DNA from: Rubrobacter sp.
GTDB lineage: Bacteria > Chloroflexota > Chloroflexia > Thermobaculales > Thermobaculaceae
Assembly (NCBI GenBank): GCA_016781735.1
Contig: JADDPT010000121.1
Location: 1-38,458 of the forward strand
Reading direction: 5' to 3'
DNA length: 38,458 nucleotides
Shown: positions 1 to 8,272 of the stretch, in pieces
Position numbering within the stretch: the stretch's first letter is position 1
Layout of the letters: each line of letters begins with the position of its first letter
Made by a program: the position numbers and the translations under genes
Notes under the pieces: model-generated
Seen by the model: the letters and a program-made list of their open reading frames with translations, nothing else
Told to the model about the DNA's origin: nothing
Database searches by the model: none

Positions 1-22
1 AGGCGTGTGGGATCTCCCATGT

Positions 23-46
23 CCCGCTGTAGATCCGGAGAGCGGG
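23..46 (+). other. short inverted repeat upstream of acpS
   Basis: Six-base arms (CCCGCT at 23-28, AGCGGG at 41-46) enclose a 12-base loop. It lies just upstream of the acpS -10 box. It could be the end of an upstream gene's terminator or an operator. No T-run follows, so its role is undecided. Confidence 0.25.
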
Positions 47-66
47 CACCGCGTCAAAGGCTCGTG

Positions 67-72
67 TATAAT
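67..72 (+). promoter_or_regulatory. -10 box of the acpS-nnr-alr operon
   Basis: A perfect TATAAT lies 26 bases before the acpS ATG. No good TTGACA-like hexamer is seen 17 bases upstream, so the call rests on the -10 box and its position. Transcription would begin near base 79, giving a leader of about 20 bases that contains the GAAGGA ribosome binding site. Confidence 0.45.
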
Positions 73-98
73 CCCACCTTGCGTGAAGGAACACGAGA

Positions 99-509
99 AT
101 GGGTGAGCCCGTTTGCTGTCGGCCGTATTGTGGAATTGACATAACAGAAGTACCGCGCATTGTGGCTGCGCTGGAGCGGTGGGGGGACCGGTTTCGGAAC
201 CGCATCTATACTCCGGCCGAGCTCGCGCGTTACTCTCACAAGCCGCTCTCCCTGGCCGCTCGATTTGCCGCAAAGGAGGCGGTAATGAAGGCGCTCGGCA
301 CCGGGATACGCGGCGTTGGCTGGAAGGATATCGAGGTTCTGCCCGACCGGCGGGGTAAGCCTACGCTCACGCTGTACGGCAGGGCAAGAGATCGAGCGGA
401 GCTGCTCAACATAACGATATGGGAAATCAGCCTGACTCACTCGAGGGAAACAGCCATCGCGAGCGTCGTTGCGCTCGCCCCTCGGCTACACGATACGGCG
501 GACCAGTGA
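99..509 (+). CDS. acpS: holo-[acyl-carrier-protein] synthase
   Basis: Transfers the 4'-phosphopantetheine arm of coenzyme A to a serine of acyl carrier protein, activating it for fatty-acid synthesis in the cytosol. The 136-residue length fits AcpS. The N-terminal GIDITEVPRI segment carries the magnesium-binding Asp, and the middle holds the family signature RFAAKEAVMKALGTG with its Glu and Lys. The LTHSRETAIA segment matches the family's C-terminal SHS-type motif. The ATG start follows GAAGGA by 8 bases. The stop TGA overlaps the GTG of nnr, a GTGA overlap implying translational coupling. AcpS and NAD(P)HX repair genes are neighbours in many bacteria. The N-terminus has an unusual CCRPYC stretch before the usual start of the domain, so a slightly later start is possible but no better codon is present. 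Confidence 0.93.
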   Translation: MGEPVCCRPYCGIDITEVPRIVAALERWGDRFRNRIYTPAELARYSHKPLSLAARFAAKEAVMKALGTGIRGVGWKDIEVLPDRRGKPTLTLYGRARDRAELLNITIWEISLTHSRETAIASVVALAPRLHDTADQ

Positions 510-2068
510 GACCGGTCGTGACGGCGGACCAGATGCGGGCGATAGAAGCTGCAGCGTTCGCGCGTGGTGTAAGTAAGGAGGAGCTGACCGACAGAGCCGC
601 CGATGCGATCACTCGCCACCTCCTGCGACCGCCTTTCGATGCAGGATCTGTGCTGGTCCTCGCAGGCCCCGGTAACAACGGTCTCGATGCGGTGAAGGTG
701 TATGCGAGACTGACGGCGCTGGGACGGCAGGCGCGCCTTTACTGCCTGAAGCGGACGGATTGCGAGGGCGTTCTGCGCCTGGAAGGTCTGGCCGCGGCCT
801 TGAACGAGGCGGCGGTGGTTCTGGATGGGCTTTTCGGCATCGGCTTATCACGGGACTTGGAGGGGGAGGCGGTCTCTGTCATCGAAGCGGTCGAGAGGGA
901 GAGGGCTCGACGGCAGGGGGCAGCAAGCCAACACAATGTGGTGGCCGTGGACATCCCGAGCGGTCTGAACGCGGATTCAGGGTCCATTATGGGTCGTGCG
1001 CTGAGAGCTGACATGACCGTGACGCTCGGGCTACCCAAGCTCGGACTGTTTAGCGGCAGCGGACCGTCATTAGCGGGAAGAATAGTGCAGGAAGGGATCG
1101 GCTTGGACCAAGAACGATTACAGCAGGCGGGGACGACTGGTTTCGACAGCACGCTTAACGTGGAACTCCCGCGGCGTGCGGTCGGATCACACAAGAACGA
1201 CAACGGCCGAGTGCTGGTGATCGGCGGGAGCCTGAGGTATCCACTAGCGCCCGTCATGGTGGCGCTCGCGGCCCATCGCGCAGGCGCCGGCTACGTGACG
1301 GTGGGTTTTCCGAGATCCCTCCTGGGTCCTGTTGCGGCGCACCTGCTGGAACAGACGCTACTGCCGCTTGCAGAAGCGGAGCTTGGCGCTATAGGTCCCT
1401 TCGCGCTCGAAGAGGCGCGGGAGCAGGCCAGCTCGTATAAGGCACTCGTCATCGGCAACGGACTCGACCGAGAGCCGGAGACGCAGTCCTTCGTGCTTCA
1501 GTTGCTCGGAGCGCCGGCCTCAAACCAGAAGCGCTCGGTCGGCTTCCGCACCGGCGGAGAGGCTACGACTGGAGCACAAGGTCACTCGCTGCCGCCAGTC
1601 ATGGTAGATGGCGATGGTCTGTATGCGCTGGCGTCGCAGGACGCCTGGCACGAGAGCGCGGAGGCTGTCGCACTGCTGACGCCGCATCCCGGCGAGATGG
1701 CCCGTCTGCTTGACATATCTACGGAGGAGGTGGAGGCGGACAGGATCGGCGTCGCGAGGAAGGCGGCATCAACCTGGCGCAAGACTGTGCTGCTCAAGGG
1801 CGACTATCCTGTAGTCGCCAGCCCGGATGGGGCGGTACAGGTGCTGACGGAAAGCCATCCGGAGCTGGGCACAGCAGGCACCGGAGACGTGCTGGCCGGC
1901 CTGTGCGGATGGGCGCTCGCCCTGGGCATGGAGCCACCGCTGGCGGCGCAGGCTGCTCTCGTGCTCGGAGCACGGGCGGCGCGAATTGCAACCGAGCGAG
2001 TGGGCGCCGACTGTGTCGGCGCAGGCGACCTGATACGCGCGCTGCCGGACGCGAGGCGGGCGGGGTGA
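506..2068 (+). CDS. nnr: bifunctional NAD(P)H-hydrate epimerase / ADP-dependent NAD(P)HX dehydratase
   Basis: Repairs hydrated NADH and NADPH: the N-terminal domain (about residues 1-220) epimerises R- and S-NAD(P)HX, and the C-terminal domain (about 230-520) dehydrates the S form using ADP. The N-domain shows GPGNNGLDAVKVYARL, corresponding to the usual GNNGGDG loop with the first part kept, and DGLFGIGLSRDLEG. The C-domain shows NGRVLVIGGS, VDGDGLYAL, LTPHPGEMARLL, KTVLLKGDYPVV and the nucleotide-site GTAGTGDVLAG. I chose GTG at 506 because it overlaps the acpS stop (GTGA) and places the first helix (MRAIEAAA) as in the family. GTG at 518 is a second option. The total of 520 residues is normal for the fused protein. 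The gene ends in another GTGA overlap with alr, so acpS, nnr and alr form one transcript. Confidence 0.93.
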   Translation: MRPVVTADQMRAIEAAAFARGVSKEELTDRAADAITRHLLRPPFDAGSVLVLAGPGNNGLDAVKVYARLTALGRQARLYCLKRTDCEGVLRLEGLAAALNEAAVVLDGLFGIGLSRDLEGEAVSVIEAVERERARRQGAASQHNVVAVDIPSGLNADSGSIMGRALRADMTVTLGLPKLGLFSGSGPSLAGRIVQEGIGLDQERLQQAGTTGFDSTLNVELPRRAVGSHKNDNGRVLVIGGSLRYPLAPVMVALAAHRAGAGYVTVGFPRSLLGPVAAHLLEQTLLPLAEAELGAIGPFALEEAREQASSYKALVIGNGLDREPETQSFVLQLLGAPASNQKRSVGFRTGGEATTGAQGHSLPPVMVDGDGLYALASQDAWHESAEAVALLTPHPGEMARLLDISTEEVEADRIGVARKAASTWRKTVLLKGDYPVVASPDGAVQVLTESHPELGTAGTGDVLAGLCGWALALGMEPPLAAQAALVLGARAARIATERVGADCVGAGDLIRALPDARRAG

Positions 2069-3222
2069 GCACGCGAGCTGAGCCACGCCCGGACGTTGCC
2101 GCTTTGTCGGCGCCCGACGAACCGACCTGGCTTGAGATCGACCTCGCCGCAGTGCGTCACAACGTGTCACTCCTCCGGTCGAACTGCTCGCCAGAAACGA
2201 GACTCATCGCCGTTGTGAAGGCCGATGCCTACGGTCACGGCGCCGTGCCCGTCGCCTCGGCGGCCCTCTCAGCGGGTGCCTGGGCGCTGGCAGTGGCGCG
2301 CGTGCGTGAAGGAATGCAGCTTCGGGCGGCGGGCATCCGCGTTCCCATACTCGTCTTAGGACACGCGACGGACCAAGACCTCGCTCTGGCGCTCGAGGCA
2401 GACCTTGCCGTCACGATATGTGGCTGGCGATCGGCCCTCGTCATCTCTGCGCTCGCCGACTCCGCGGGCATCCGCGCTCGGGTGCACCTGAAGGTCGATA
2501 CGGGCATGCACCGGTATGGAGTGGCGATAGAGGACGCGCCCCGCTTCGCGTCCGCGCTGCGCGGTCTGCCGGGTATTATGCTCGAGGGCGTATATACCCA
2601 TTACGCGACGGCCGACGAGCCGGAGGGAGAAGCATACCTTCGGCAGGCCTCCCGATTCTTGGAGTTGGTAAATGAGCTGGAGCGACAGGGACTGCGTCCA
2701 CCTATAGTGCACGCTGCCAACAGCGCGGCCGCTTTGTCGGGATCCGAGGACTGCTACGACGCAATCAGACCCGGGCTGGCCCTGTACGGTGCTCAGCCAT
2801 TGATCGGCCGAACGGTGCCGTTGAAGCCTGCCATGACCGTGAAAGCTAGGGTCGCGCGGGTACTTGACGTGCCTCGCGGGGAAGGGGTAAGCTACGGGGA
2901 AACTTGGGTAGCGCCGCGACAAACCCGCGCCGCTGTGGTAGCTTGTGGCTATGCCGACGGTTACTCCAGGCTGCTCAGCAACCGCGGTGACGTGCTGGTT
3001 GGGGGTCACCGGTGCCGGGTGCTCGGCCGCGTGTGCATGGACGCCCTGGTGGTGGGGCTGCCGCAAGGCTGTGAGGCATCCGTCGGAGACGAGGCCGTGC
3101 TGATGGGCGCGCAGGACAGTGAGCGGGTTACCGCCGAGGAGTTGGCTGAGCGCAGCGGCCTTAGCTCGTACGAGGTCTTGTGCGGCATGGGCAGACGTAG
3201 CGTTCGGGTCTACAGTGGCTGA
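2065..3222 (+). CDS. alr: alanine racemase
   Basis: PLP enzyme interconverting L- and D-alanine, supplying D-alanine for peptidoglycan. The 385 residues match the family. The PLP lysine is in AVVKADAYGHG (Lys about 52). The catalytic tyrosine is in GVSYGETW (about 277) on the second domain, and GRVCMD follows as in other Alr proteins. The GTG start at 2065 shares bases with the nnr stop TGA (GTGA). A longer reading frame runs further upstream within nnr, but homology begins near residue 20 with TWLEIDLAAVRHN, supporting the overlapping GTG. The gene is a marker that the cell makes D-Ala, consistent with murE at 24779-26323. A short gap of 68 bases follows before the bactofilin gene, so the bactofilin gene may be read from the same transcript or from its own promoter. 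Confidence 0.95.
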   Translation: MSTRAEPRPDVAALSAPDEPTWLEIDLAAVRHNVSLLRSNCSPETRLIAVVKADAYGHGAVPVASAALSAGAWALAVARVREGMQLRAAGIRVPILVLGHATDQDLALALEADLAVTICGWRSALVISALADSAGIRARVHLKVDTGMHRYGVAIEDAPRFASALRGLPGIMLEGVYTHYATADEPEGEAYLRQASRFLELVNELERQGLRPPIVHAANSAAALSGSEDCYDAIRPGLALYGAQPLIGRTVPLKPAMTVKARVARVLDVPRGEGVSYGETWVAPRQTRAAVVACGYADGYSRLLSNRGDVLVGGHRCRVLGRVCMDALVVGLPQGCEASVGDEAVLMGAQDSERVTAEELAERSGLSSYEVLCGMGRRSVRVYSG

Positions 3223-3290
3223 CATTACATAAGCGTCATTATCGGAAGTTGGGGCAGGCATCGCCCCGTAGTGCATGGAGGGACATACGT

Positions 3291-3926
3291 ATGCTAAGAC
3301 GACGCGATCTCAAGGGGCAGGACGAAGCTACAACCGACACCGCTCCCGATATGCACTCGGAGCCACAGTCCGCTACGCCTGACGCGACCCAGCCTCAGCC
3401 GGCGGCGTCCAATGCTAACATCACTCCCGGTGGACTTGCCTGGAAGCCGATGCGTCAGACGAATGAGGAATGGCGTCCTCAGCCACGGTCGCAGGCAGCC
3501 CCGGGCGACGAGAGCCTGATTGGCGCTGAAGACTTCTTCAATGGTGCGTACAGGTCCGAGCGCGGCGTGCGCGTACAGGGCCGCGTGGAAGGCTCCGTTG
3601 AGTCCTCCAAGCACATTTACATTGAGGAGAACGCGCAGGTCATGGCGGACATGAACGCCGAGGACATCATCGTCGCCGGTCGCTACAACGGCAAGGTGGA
3701 ATGCAGGCGCCGCTTCGAGATCACACCGACCGGTGTGGTCACGGGCGAGATCAACACAGACCTCCTGGTCGTACAGGAAGGCGGCTACTTCGATGGCAAG
3801 CTCAAGATGAAGGAGCGCTCCAGCAGCGGCCGAGCGACTAGCGTCCAGTTGACGCCTGGTTCCGCGACCCGAGGAGACTCCAGGGCAGCTACGCCAGAGG
3901 AGGAGCAGTCGCCCGCTCAGGTATAA
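3291..3926 (+). CDS. bactofilin family polymer-forming protein
   Basis: Bactofilins form beta-helical filaments without nucleotide and act as scaffolds for cell shape or envelope enzymes. This 211-residue protein has a polar, proline- and glutamine-rich N-terminal tail (about 1-75), a central beta-helix domain (about 80-180) with the repeating hydrophobic/glycine pattern of the family (VQGRVEGSVESSKHIYIEE, ADMNAEDIIVAGRYNGKVEC, TGVVTGEINTDLLVVQEGG) and a polar C-terminal tail. The start is ATG 3291, preceded by GGAGGG with 8 bases of spacing. An upstream in-frame start at 3249 lacks a ribosome binding site. Its stop codon lies inside a TATAAT that probably serves the next gene. Its position after alr and two genes before pgeF is suggestive of cell-wall work, but that is inference. 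Confidence 0.85.
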   Translation: MLRRRDLKGQDEATTDTAPDMHSEPQSATPDATQPQPAASNANITPGGLAWKPMRQTNEEWRPQPRSQAAPGDESLIGAEDFFNGAYRSERGVRVQGRVEGSVESSKHIYIEENAQVMADMNAEDIIVAGRYNGKVECRRRFEITPTGVVTGEINTDLLVVQEGGYFDGKLKMKERSSSGRATSVQLTPGSATRGDSRAATPEEEQSPAQV

Positions 3927-3927
3927 T
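3922..3927 (+). promoter_or_regulatory. possible -10 box overlapping the bactofilin stop
   Basis: TATAAT spans the TAA stop of the bactofilin gene and lies 37 bases before the ATG of the following membrane gene. No matching -35 hexamer is visible at 17-18 bases upstream, so this may be coincidental. Confidence 0.3.
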
Positions 3928-3964
3928 AGGGCAGTACTAGCCTTAGCCTGAACAGGATTACTGC

Positions 3965-5539
3965 ATGCGAGCACCCCGCGACCCCCTACTCCTCTTCGTC
4001 GTCTTCTTTGCGGGTGCGTCGGTTATGTCAACTGAGATGGGCGCGAGCAGGCTGCTCGCGCCCTTCTTCGGTACCTCGCTCCTCATCTGGGCCGCACTCA
4101 TCGGTCTGGTGCTGATCTACCTGACCGTCGGTTACACCATCGGCGGCAGGCTGGCGGACAGGTACCCCACTCACGAAGCGCTATACAGGCTGACAGCCTG
4201 GGCCGGGTTCACAATCGTACTCATACCCATCGTGGCCCAGCCGCTGCTCTCCTGGTCTTCACAGGGCTTCGCAAGGCTCTCACAGAACATCTTTCTCGGC
4301 TCACTCTTCTCGATCCTGCTGCTGTTCGCGATCCCGCTGACACTGCTGGGTACCGTCTCGCCGTGGGCGGTTCGGCTGCGCGTCCAGGACGTTTCCGGGG
4401 CGGGCAACGCCGCTGGCTCCGTGTACGCTCTGTCGACCGTCGGCTCGATAGTCGGCACCTTTCTCCCAGTTCTCTTCCTCCAGCCTGAGATCGGCACCCG
4501 TGCGAGCATCTGGGTATTCGGCATACTACTGCTCTCTCTGTCGCTCGTCGGGCTACTGAGGGCCGTTGGGAGACGGGCCGTACCCTACGCCGCGATGCTC
4601 GGTCTGGCCGTGCTATTGGTGGTGTTCTTCAATGGAGGCGGCATCCGCTCGGCAGAGGCGGGTAATAGACTTCTGTACGAGGACGAGTCTGCTTACAACT
4701 ACATTCAGGTTACTGAGGACACGCAGGGCACTAGACGCCTCATCCTCAACGAGGGCCAGGCGACACACTCCGTATACAACCCTGATTACATGCTTACGGG
4801 CGGACCATGGGACTACTTCCTGCTCGCGCCGCTGTTCCGGCCCGAGGGCTTAGAAAAGCCGGTCGAGAACGTTCTGCTCATAGGTCTTGCCGCGGGCACA
4901 GTGTCGAACCAGTACTCGGCGGTCTATCCCCGAGCGAAGATGGACGGCGTGGAGATTGACGGCCAGATCGTAGAAGTGGGCCGCCGGTACTTTGAGATGA
5001 ACAAGCCGCAACTCCAGGCCCACGTGCAGGACGGTCGAAGCTTTGTGCTCCAGACGGAGGAGCGCTATGACGTGGTTGGCATCGATGCTTACCGCCAGCC
5101 GTACATACCCTTCCACCTGGCGACGAAAGAGTTCTTTGAGTCCGTACGCGAGAAGCTACGCCCAGGAGGCGTTGTCGTGATCAACACGGGCAGGACCCCT
5201 GGGGACTACCGGCTTCCCCGCGCCATGGGCAGTACTATGGGCGCAGTGTTTCCGTCCGTTTTCTTTGTAGACACCGACCAGTATTACAACACGCTCGTCT
5301 TCGCGACTAGCGAGCCAATGACCGTCGAACAGTTTCGGGCGAACGCAGCCAAAGCAGACGACCCCCGCCTGAGGGCGGTGATCGAGCTCGCATACGAATC
5401 GGGCAACCTCCAGGCCTTCGAACCTAATCAAGCGGCCTTCACAGACGACCTGGCCCCCATCGAGCGGGTCATAGACCAGATAATCCTTGACTACGTGCAG
5501 GAAGAACCACGCGAGGACGGCCGGGACCAGAACGGCTAG
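3965..5539 (+). CDS. fused multi-pass membrane / spermidine-synthase-like protein
   Basis: The N-terminal half (about 1-225) is a membrane domain with several hydrophobic helices; its early segment SVMSTEMGASRLLAPFFG is typical of fused MFS/spermidine-synthase-like proteins. The C-terminal part (about 230-450) has the Rossmann methyltransferase/aminopropyltransferase fold: ENVLLIGLAAGTVSNQY in the SAM-site position (the usual GGGDG is replaced by GLAAGT), then the acidic MDGVEIDGQIVEVGRRYF and DVVGIDAYRQPYIPFHLATKEFF. The usual polyamine-site Asp motif (GGGDG...DAP) is altered, so spermidine synthesis is doubtful; such proteins are often mis-named. ATG 3965 has an AGGA about 8 bases before it. 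A stretch of about 60 residues follows the Rossmann core and ends in an acidic tail. The substrate is unknown. It lies between the bactofilin and pgeF genes on the same strand. Confidence 0.8.
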   Translation: MRAPRDPLLLFVVFFAGASVMSTEMGASRLLAPFFGTSLLIWAALIGLVLIYLTVGYTIGGRLADRYPTHEALYRLTAWAGFTIVLIPIVAQPLLSWSSQGFARLSQNIFLGSLFSILLLFAIPLTLLGTVSPWAVRLRVQDVSGAGNAAGSVYALSTVGSIVGTFLPVLFLQPEIGTRASIWVFGILLLSLSLVGLLRAVGRRAVPYAAMLGLAVLLVVFFNGGGIRSAEAGNRLLYEDESAYNYIQVTEDTQGTRRLILNEGQATHSVYNPDYMLTGGPWDYFLLAPLFRPEGLEKPVENVLLIGLAAGTVSNQYSAVYPRAKMDGVEIDGQIVEVGRRYFEMNKPQLQAHVQDGRSFVLQTEERYDVVGIDAYRQPYIPFHLATKEFFESVREKLRPGGVVVINTGRTPGDYRLPRAMGSTMGAVFPSVFFVDTDQYYNTLVFATSEPMTVEQFRANAAKADDPRLRAVIELAYESGNLQAFEPNQAAFTDDLAPIERVIDQIILDYVQEEPREDGRDQNG

Positions 5540-5621
5540 CGGCGACGATTTTGCCACGCGGCTTTAGGCTCGTGTGCACGCCTACGCCCCTGGTCAGCAC
5601 CGGACACCCGAAGGAGCTATC

Positions 5622-6347
5622 GTGAATCTCTCCGTGCCCCTGCACCCCTTTCCTGGTGCTCCCTTTGACGGGCTTGTTACCGGAGTCACCGCGCCCACCG
5701 ATTCGGGCGGCGCACCGCTGGACCTGCGAGATCCCGCTCCGGTGATCGCTCGCCTCGCGGCAACTCAGTCCGCTCCCATCGGGCATTTCGCGTGGCTGCG
5801 GCAGGTACACGGTACCACAGTGCTACCCGTCGAGGGCACGCCGAGCGGAATCCAGGGTGAGGCTGATGCTATGGTAACCAGTACTCCCGGCGTGGTACTG
5901 CTGACCAGGCACGCCGACTGTCCACCAATCGTCGTCTGGGACCGGGAGAACCGAGCCGTGGGGCTTGCCCACTCCGGTCGCCGCGGCACAGTGGCCAACA
6001 TTGCGGGTTCTATGGTGGCAACCATGGAGCAGACGTTCCGCTCGAAGCACGGCGAACTAAGGGCGTCCATCGGTCCAGGCGTCCGCGCCTGCTGCTATGC
6101 GATCTCCGAGGACACCCTGAGCGAGCGGGAGCGCGTGCTCGCCGCCCCCTTCCTCGAGTGTCACGACGGAGCGCTGTATCTCGACCTGCACGCCATGATT
6201 GCTGCCCAGCTGCACCGCTGCGGCGTAGATGAAGTCTTCGGCGCGGAGGACGCGGAGTGCACCTGTTGCGGCATCACTGGCTACCACTCGTACCGTCGGG
6301 ATAAGACGACGATGCGGTTTGCCGCCCTGGCGGGGATCCTGCCCTGA
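5622..6347 (+). CDS. pgeF: peptidoglycan editing factor / laccase-domain protein (YfiH/YlmD family)
   Basis: Members of this family are zinc-binding purine nucleoside phosphorylase/adenosine deaminase-like enzymes, and in Escherichia coli PgeF removes wrongly incorporated amino acids from peptidoglycan precursors. All three catalytic metal ligands are present: His63 in RQVHGTTV, Cys100 in RHADCPPI and His117 in GLAHSGRRGT. The family usually has HAGWRG at the last site; here Trp is replaced by Arg. The C-terminal CTCCGITGYHSYRRD and the SIGPGVRACCY segment also fit. Start chosen as GTG 5622 because GAAGGAG lies 5 bases before it; a longer reading frame from 5574 lacks a ribosome binding site. 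The 241-residue length is normal. The TGA stop overlaps a CTG that probably starts yggS, the gene commonly found next to it. Confidence 0.9.
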   Translation: MNLSVPLHPFPGAPFDGLVTGVTAPTDSGGAPLDLRDPAPVIARLAATQSAPIGHFAWLRQVHGTTVLPVEGTPSGIQGEADAMVTSTPGVVLLTRHADCPPIVVWDRENRAVGLAHSGRRGTVANIAGSMVATMEQTFRSKHGELRASIGPGVRACCYAISEDTLSERERVLAAPFLECHDGALYLDLHAMIAAQLHRCGVDEVFGAEDAECTCCGITGYHSYRRDKTTMRFAALAGILP

Positions 6348-7039
6348 GCGACCTTGCAAGGGTAACCGATAACGCTGCACGGGTACTGGAGCGGTGTAGC
6401 CATGCCGCAGTGCGCTCGGGACGCGAGGCAGGGGCCGTCAGGCTTGTCGCTGCCTGCAAGACCCAACCATTGGAGCGCGCCCTTGCGGTGACCAGGGCAG
6501 GGGTGATGGACCTTGGGGAGAACCGCGTCCAGGAAGCCGAAGCGAAATGGGGCAACACCCGCGAGCCCGGGGTCGTCCTCCACATGATCGGTCAACTGCA
6601 GAGGAATAAGGCTCGCAGGGCGCTAGCCCTGTTCGATACCATCCACAGCTGCGACAGCCTGGAGGTTGCGCGGCGGATCTCCGACCTGGTAGGCGACCGT
6701 TCGGCAACCGTGCTCCTTCAGGTGAACGTGGCCGCCGAGCCGACGAAGGCCGGCTTCTCACCTACACAGTTGCGGGCACAGCTTGCGCATATCATTACTC
6801 TTCCAGATCTGAAACTGGGAGGATTGATGACCATTGCCCCCGCTTTTGGAGATCCAGAGCGAGCACGACCTGTGTTCGCGCAACTACGACTCCTCTCGGA
6901 AGAGCTAAGGGCCGAGCATCCGGCGCTCGGGGATGGCCTCTCGATGGGCATGACAGACGACTACGAGGTTGCGATCGAGGAAGGAGCCACTATAGTGCGT
7001 GTTGGCCGCGCAATCTATGGGGAGCGGCCGCTACCCTAA
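6344..7039 (+). CDS. yggS: PLP homeostasis protein, YggS family
   Basis: PLP-binding alanine-racemase-fold protein without racemase activity that buffers pyridoxal phosphate and influences amino-acid metabolism. The PLP lysine is in LVAACKTQPLE (Lys 39). HMIGQLQRNKARRAL, LLQVNVAAEPTKAGF, GLMTIAP and LSMGMTDDYEVAIEEGATIVRVG are family signatures. Between an in-frame TAA at 6302 and the GTG at 6410 there is no ATG, GTG or TTG. Starting at GTG 6410 would remove the first helix. The same frame upstream encodes SDLARVTDNAARVLERC, typical of the family N-terminus, beginning at a CTG whose TG is shared with the pgeF stop (CTGA). I therefore place the start at CTG 6344, giving 231 residues, the usual size. 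The alternative is GTG 6410 (209 residues) or a sequencing change of an ATG. The 3' end overlaps parB by 9 bases, tail to tail. Confidence 0.9.
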   Translation: MSDLARVTDNAARVLERCSHAAVRSGREAGAVRLVAACKTQPLERALAVTRAGVMDLGENRVQEAEAKWGNTREPGVVLHMIGQLQRNKARRALALFDTIHSCDSLEVARRISDLVGDRSATVLLQVNVAAEPTKAGFSPTQLRAQLAHIITLPDLKLGGLMTIAPAFGDPERARPVFAQLRLLSEELRAEHPALGDGLSMGMTDDYEVAIEEGATIVRVGRAIYGERPLP

Positions 7040-8272
7040 CAAGGCGCGCGCGTCATCGTTCGCGGGCTCCATCGAGCCGTCGGGTTGGTACATCCACTCC
7101 AGTACTCGCGGCTCTTCGTCGAGCTTGTAGCTGAAGCTGGTCAGGTAGCGACCGTCCGATGCCGGCACGGCCCTCCACTCGCCGGGCGTGAAGATGTAGC
7201 CGCGCCGCTCAAGGTTCATCCAGTAGACGCGGATGAGGTTCACCAGCGTGTAGCCTCTGTCGTCGCGGAACTCCTTTGCCCGCGCGATAACCTTCCTGCT
7301 GTCGGCGCTGATCGGCTCAGGTGCATGACGGGTATGCTCTTGAGGCGGTGGTGGTGCCGCCGGACTCTCGCTGCCGGCAGGACTCAGCCTGAGGCCCAAC
7401 CGCTCCGCCGCTCGCGCGGTGAGCGTATACAATGTCCGCAGGTCGTCCTCCGAGAGTTCCTCCGGCAACTGCTCGATGAGGGCCAGCGCTCCACCTAACG
7501 ACGGAGCCTCCGCGTCACCCCGCTCTGCCCTCTCCTGGGCCTCCGCGGTCGCGGGCGTCAACTCCCCAAGGAAGACCTGAACCTGTCGATGCAGCGCCGC
7601 GCCACGAAGGCTGCTGTCAGCGGCCGCCTGCAGCAACTCCTTGCGACTCGCTTCATCAGGCACACGGGCAAGCTGGATGGCGTCTGCAATCCCCAGCCGC
7701 TTCTCTTCGACGGCGACCCGCACGTCCTCGTGCTCCAACAGCTGTAGGCGACCGTGGACGTGGGCGACGCTTCGTCCCGCCAGGCGCGCAAGGTCACGGT
7801 ACGAGAGCCCAAAGCGACGTATGAGAGTGCGGAACGCCAGGGCCTCTTCCAGCGCGCCGAGGTTCTTACGCTGGAGGTTCTCGGCGAGCGCTATCTGCAG
7901 CTCATCCTGTTCATCTCGAGGCTCGACTATGCGCACGGGAACACGTTCAAGTCCAAGCAACTGGCAGGCGCGGTAACGGCGCTCGCCCGCGACGATCTGG
8001 TAGAAGCGCCCCGTATCCTTTACGAGTATCGGCTGTAGAAGGCCGTGCTCACGGATGTTGGCTGCCAGGTCCTCCAGGCTCGATTCCGAGAAACCTGCGG
8101 AGTCGCTCTTCCGTGGCTGGTTCGGGTTCGGACGGATCCTTCCCAGCTCCAACTCAAGTACCTGCCCGGTCTCGACGCTTTCCTGCTCCTCCGGCACCGC
8201 TGCCATCAGCCCCTTTAGGGAGGTGAAGGTGGCACGGGCCGCGTCGTTCGTCATCCTGGCTCTCTTCGTCAT
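7031..8272 (-). CDS. parB: chromosome partitioning protein ParB
   Basis: DNA-binding CTP switch that loads at parS and works with ParA in chromosome segregation. The N-domain (about 45-130) has the ParB/Sulfiredoxin fold with the CTP-site [19 protein letters not shown] and the Arg-rich [10 protein letters not shown] segment. A helix-turn-helix follows ([19 protein letters not shown], about 160-180). The remaining C-terminal part is long for ParB, and residues 320-413 ([19 protein letters not shown] ... [13 protein letters not shown]) form an added domain I do not recognise. The 413 residues exceed the usual 280-300. The ATG start is in an ATGA overlap with the parA stop, so the pair is co-translated. 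No parS-like palindrome was seen nearby. Confidence 0.92.
   Translation of the reverse strand: MTKRARMTNDAARATFTSLKGLMAAVPEEQESVETGQVLELELGRIRPNPNQPRKSDSAGFSESSLEDLAANIREHGLLQPILVKDTGRFYQIVAGERRYRACQLLGLERVPVRIVEPRDEQDELQIALAENLQRKNLGALEEALAFRTLIRRFGLSYRDLARLAGRSVAHVHGRLQLLEHEDVRVAVEEKRLGIADAIQLARVPDEASRKELLQAAADSSLRGAALHRQVQVFLGELTPATAEAQERAERGDAEAPSLGGALALIEQLPEELSEDDLRTLYTLTARAAERLGLRLSPAGSESPAAPPPPQEHTRHAPEPISADSRKVIARAKEFRDDRGYTLVNLIRVYWMNLERRGYIFTPGEWRAVPASDGRYLTSFSYKLDEEPRVLEWMYQPDGSMEPANDDARALLG

Noticed and set aside
2356-3276. Long open frame (306 residues) on the minus strand opposite alr
   Set aside because: It is a shadow of the GC-rich alr coding frame: no ribosome binding site, no family motif, and alr is clearly real.
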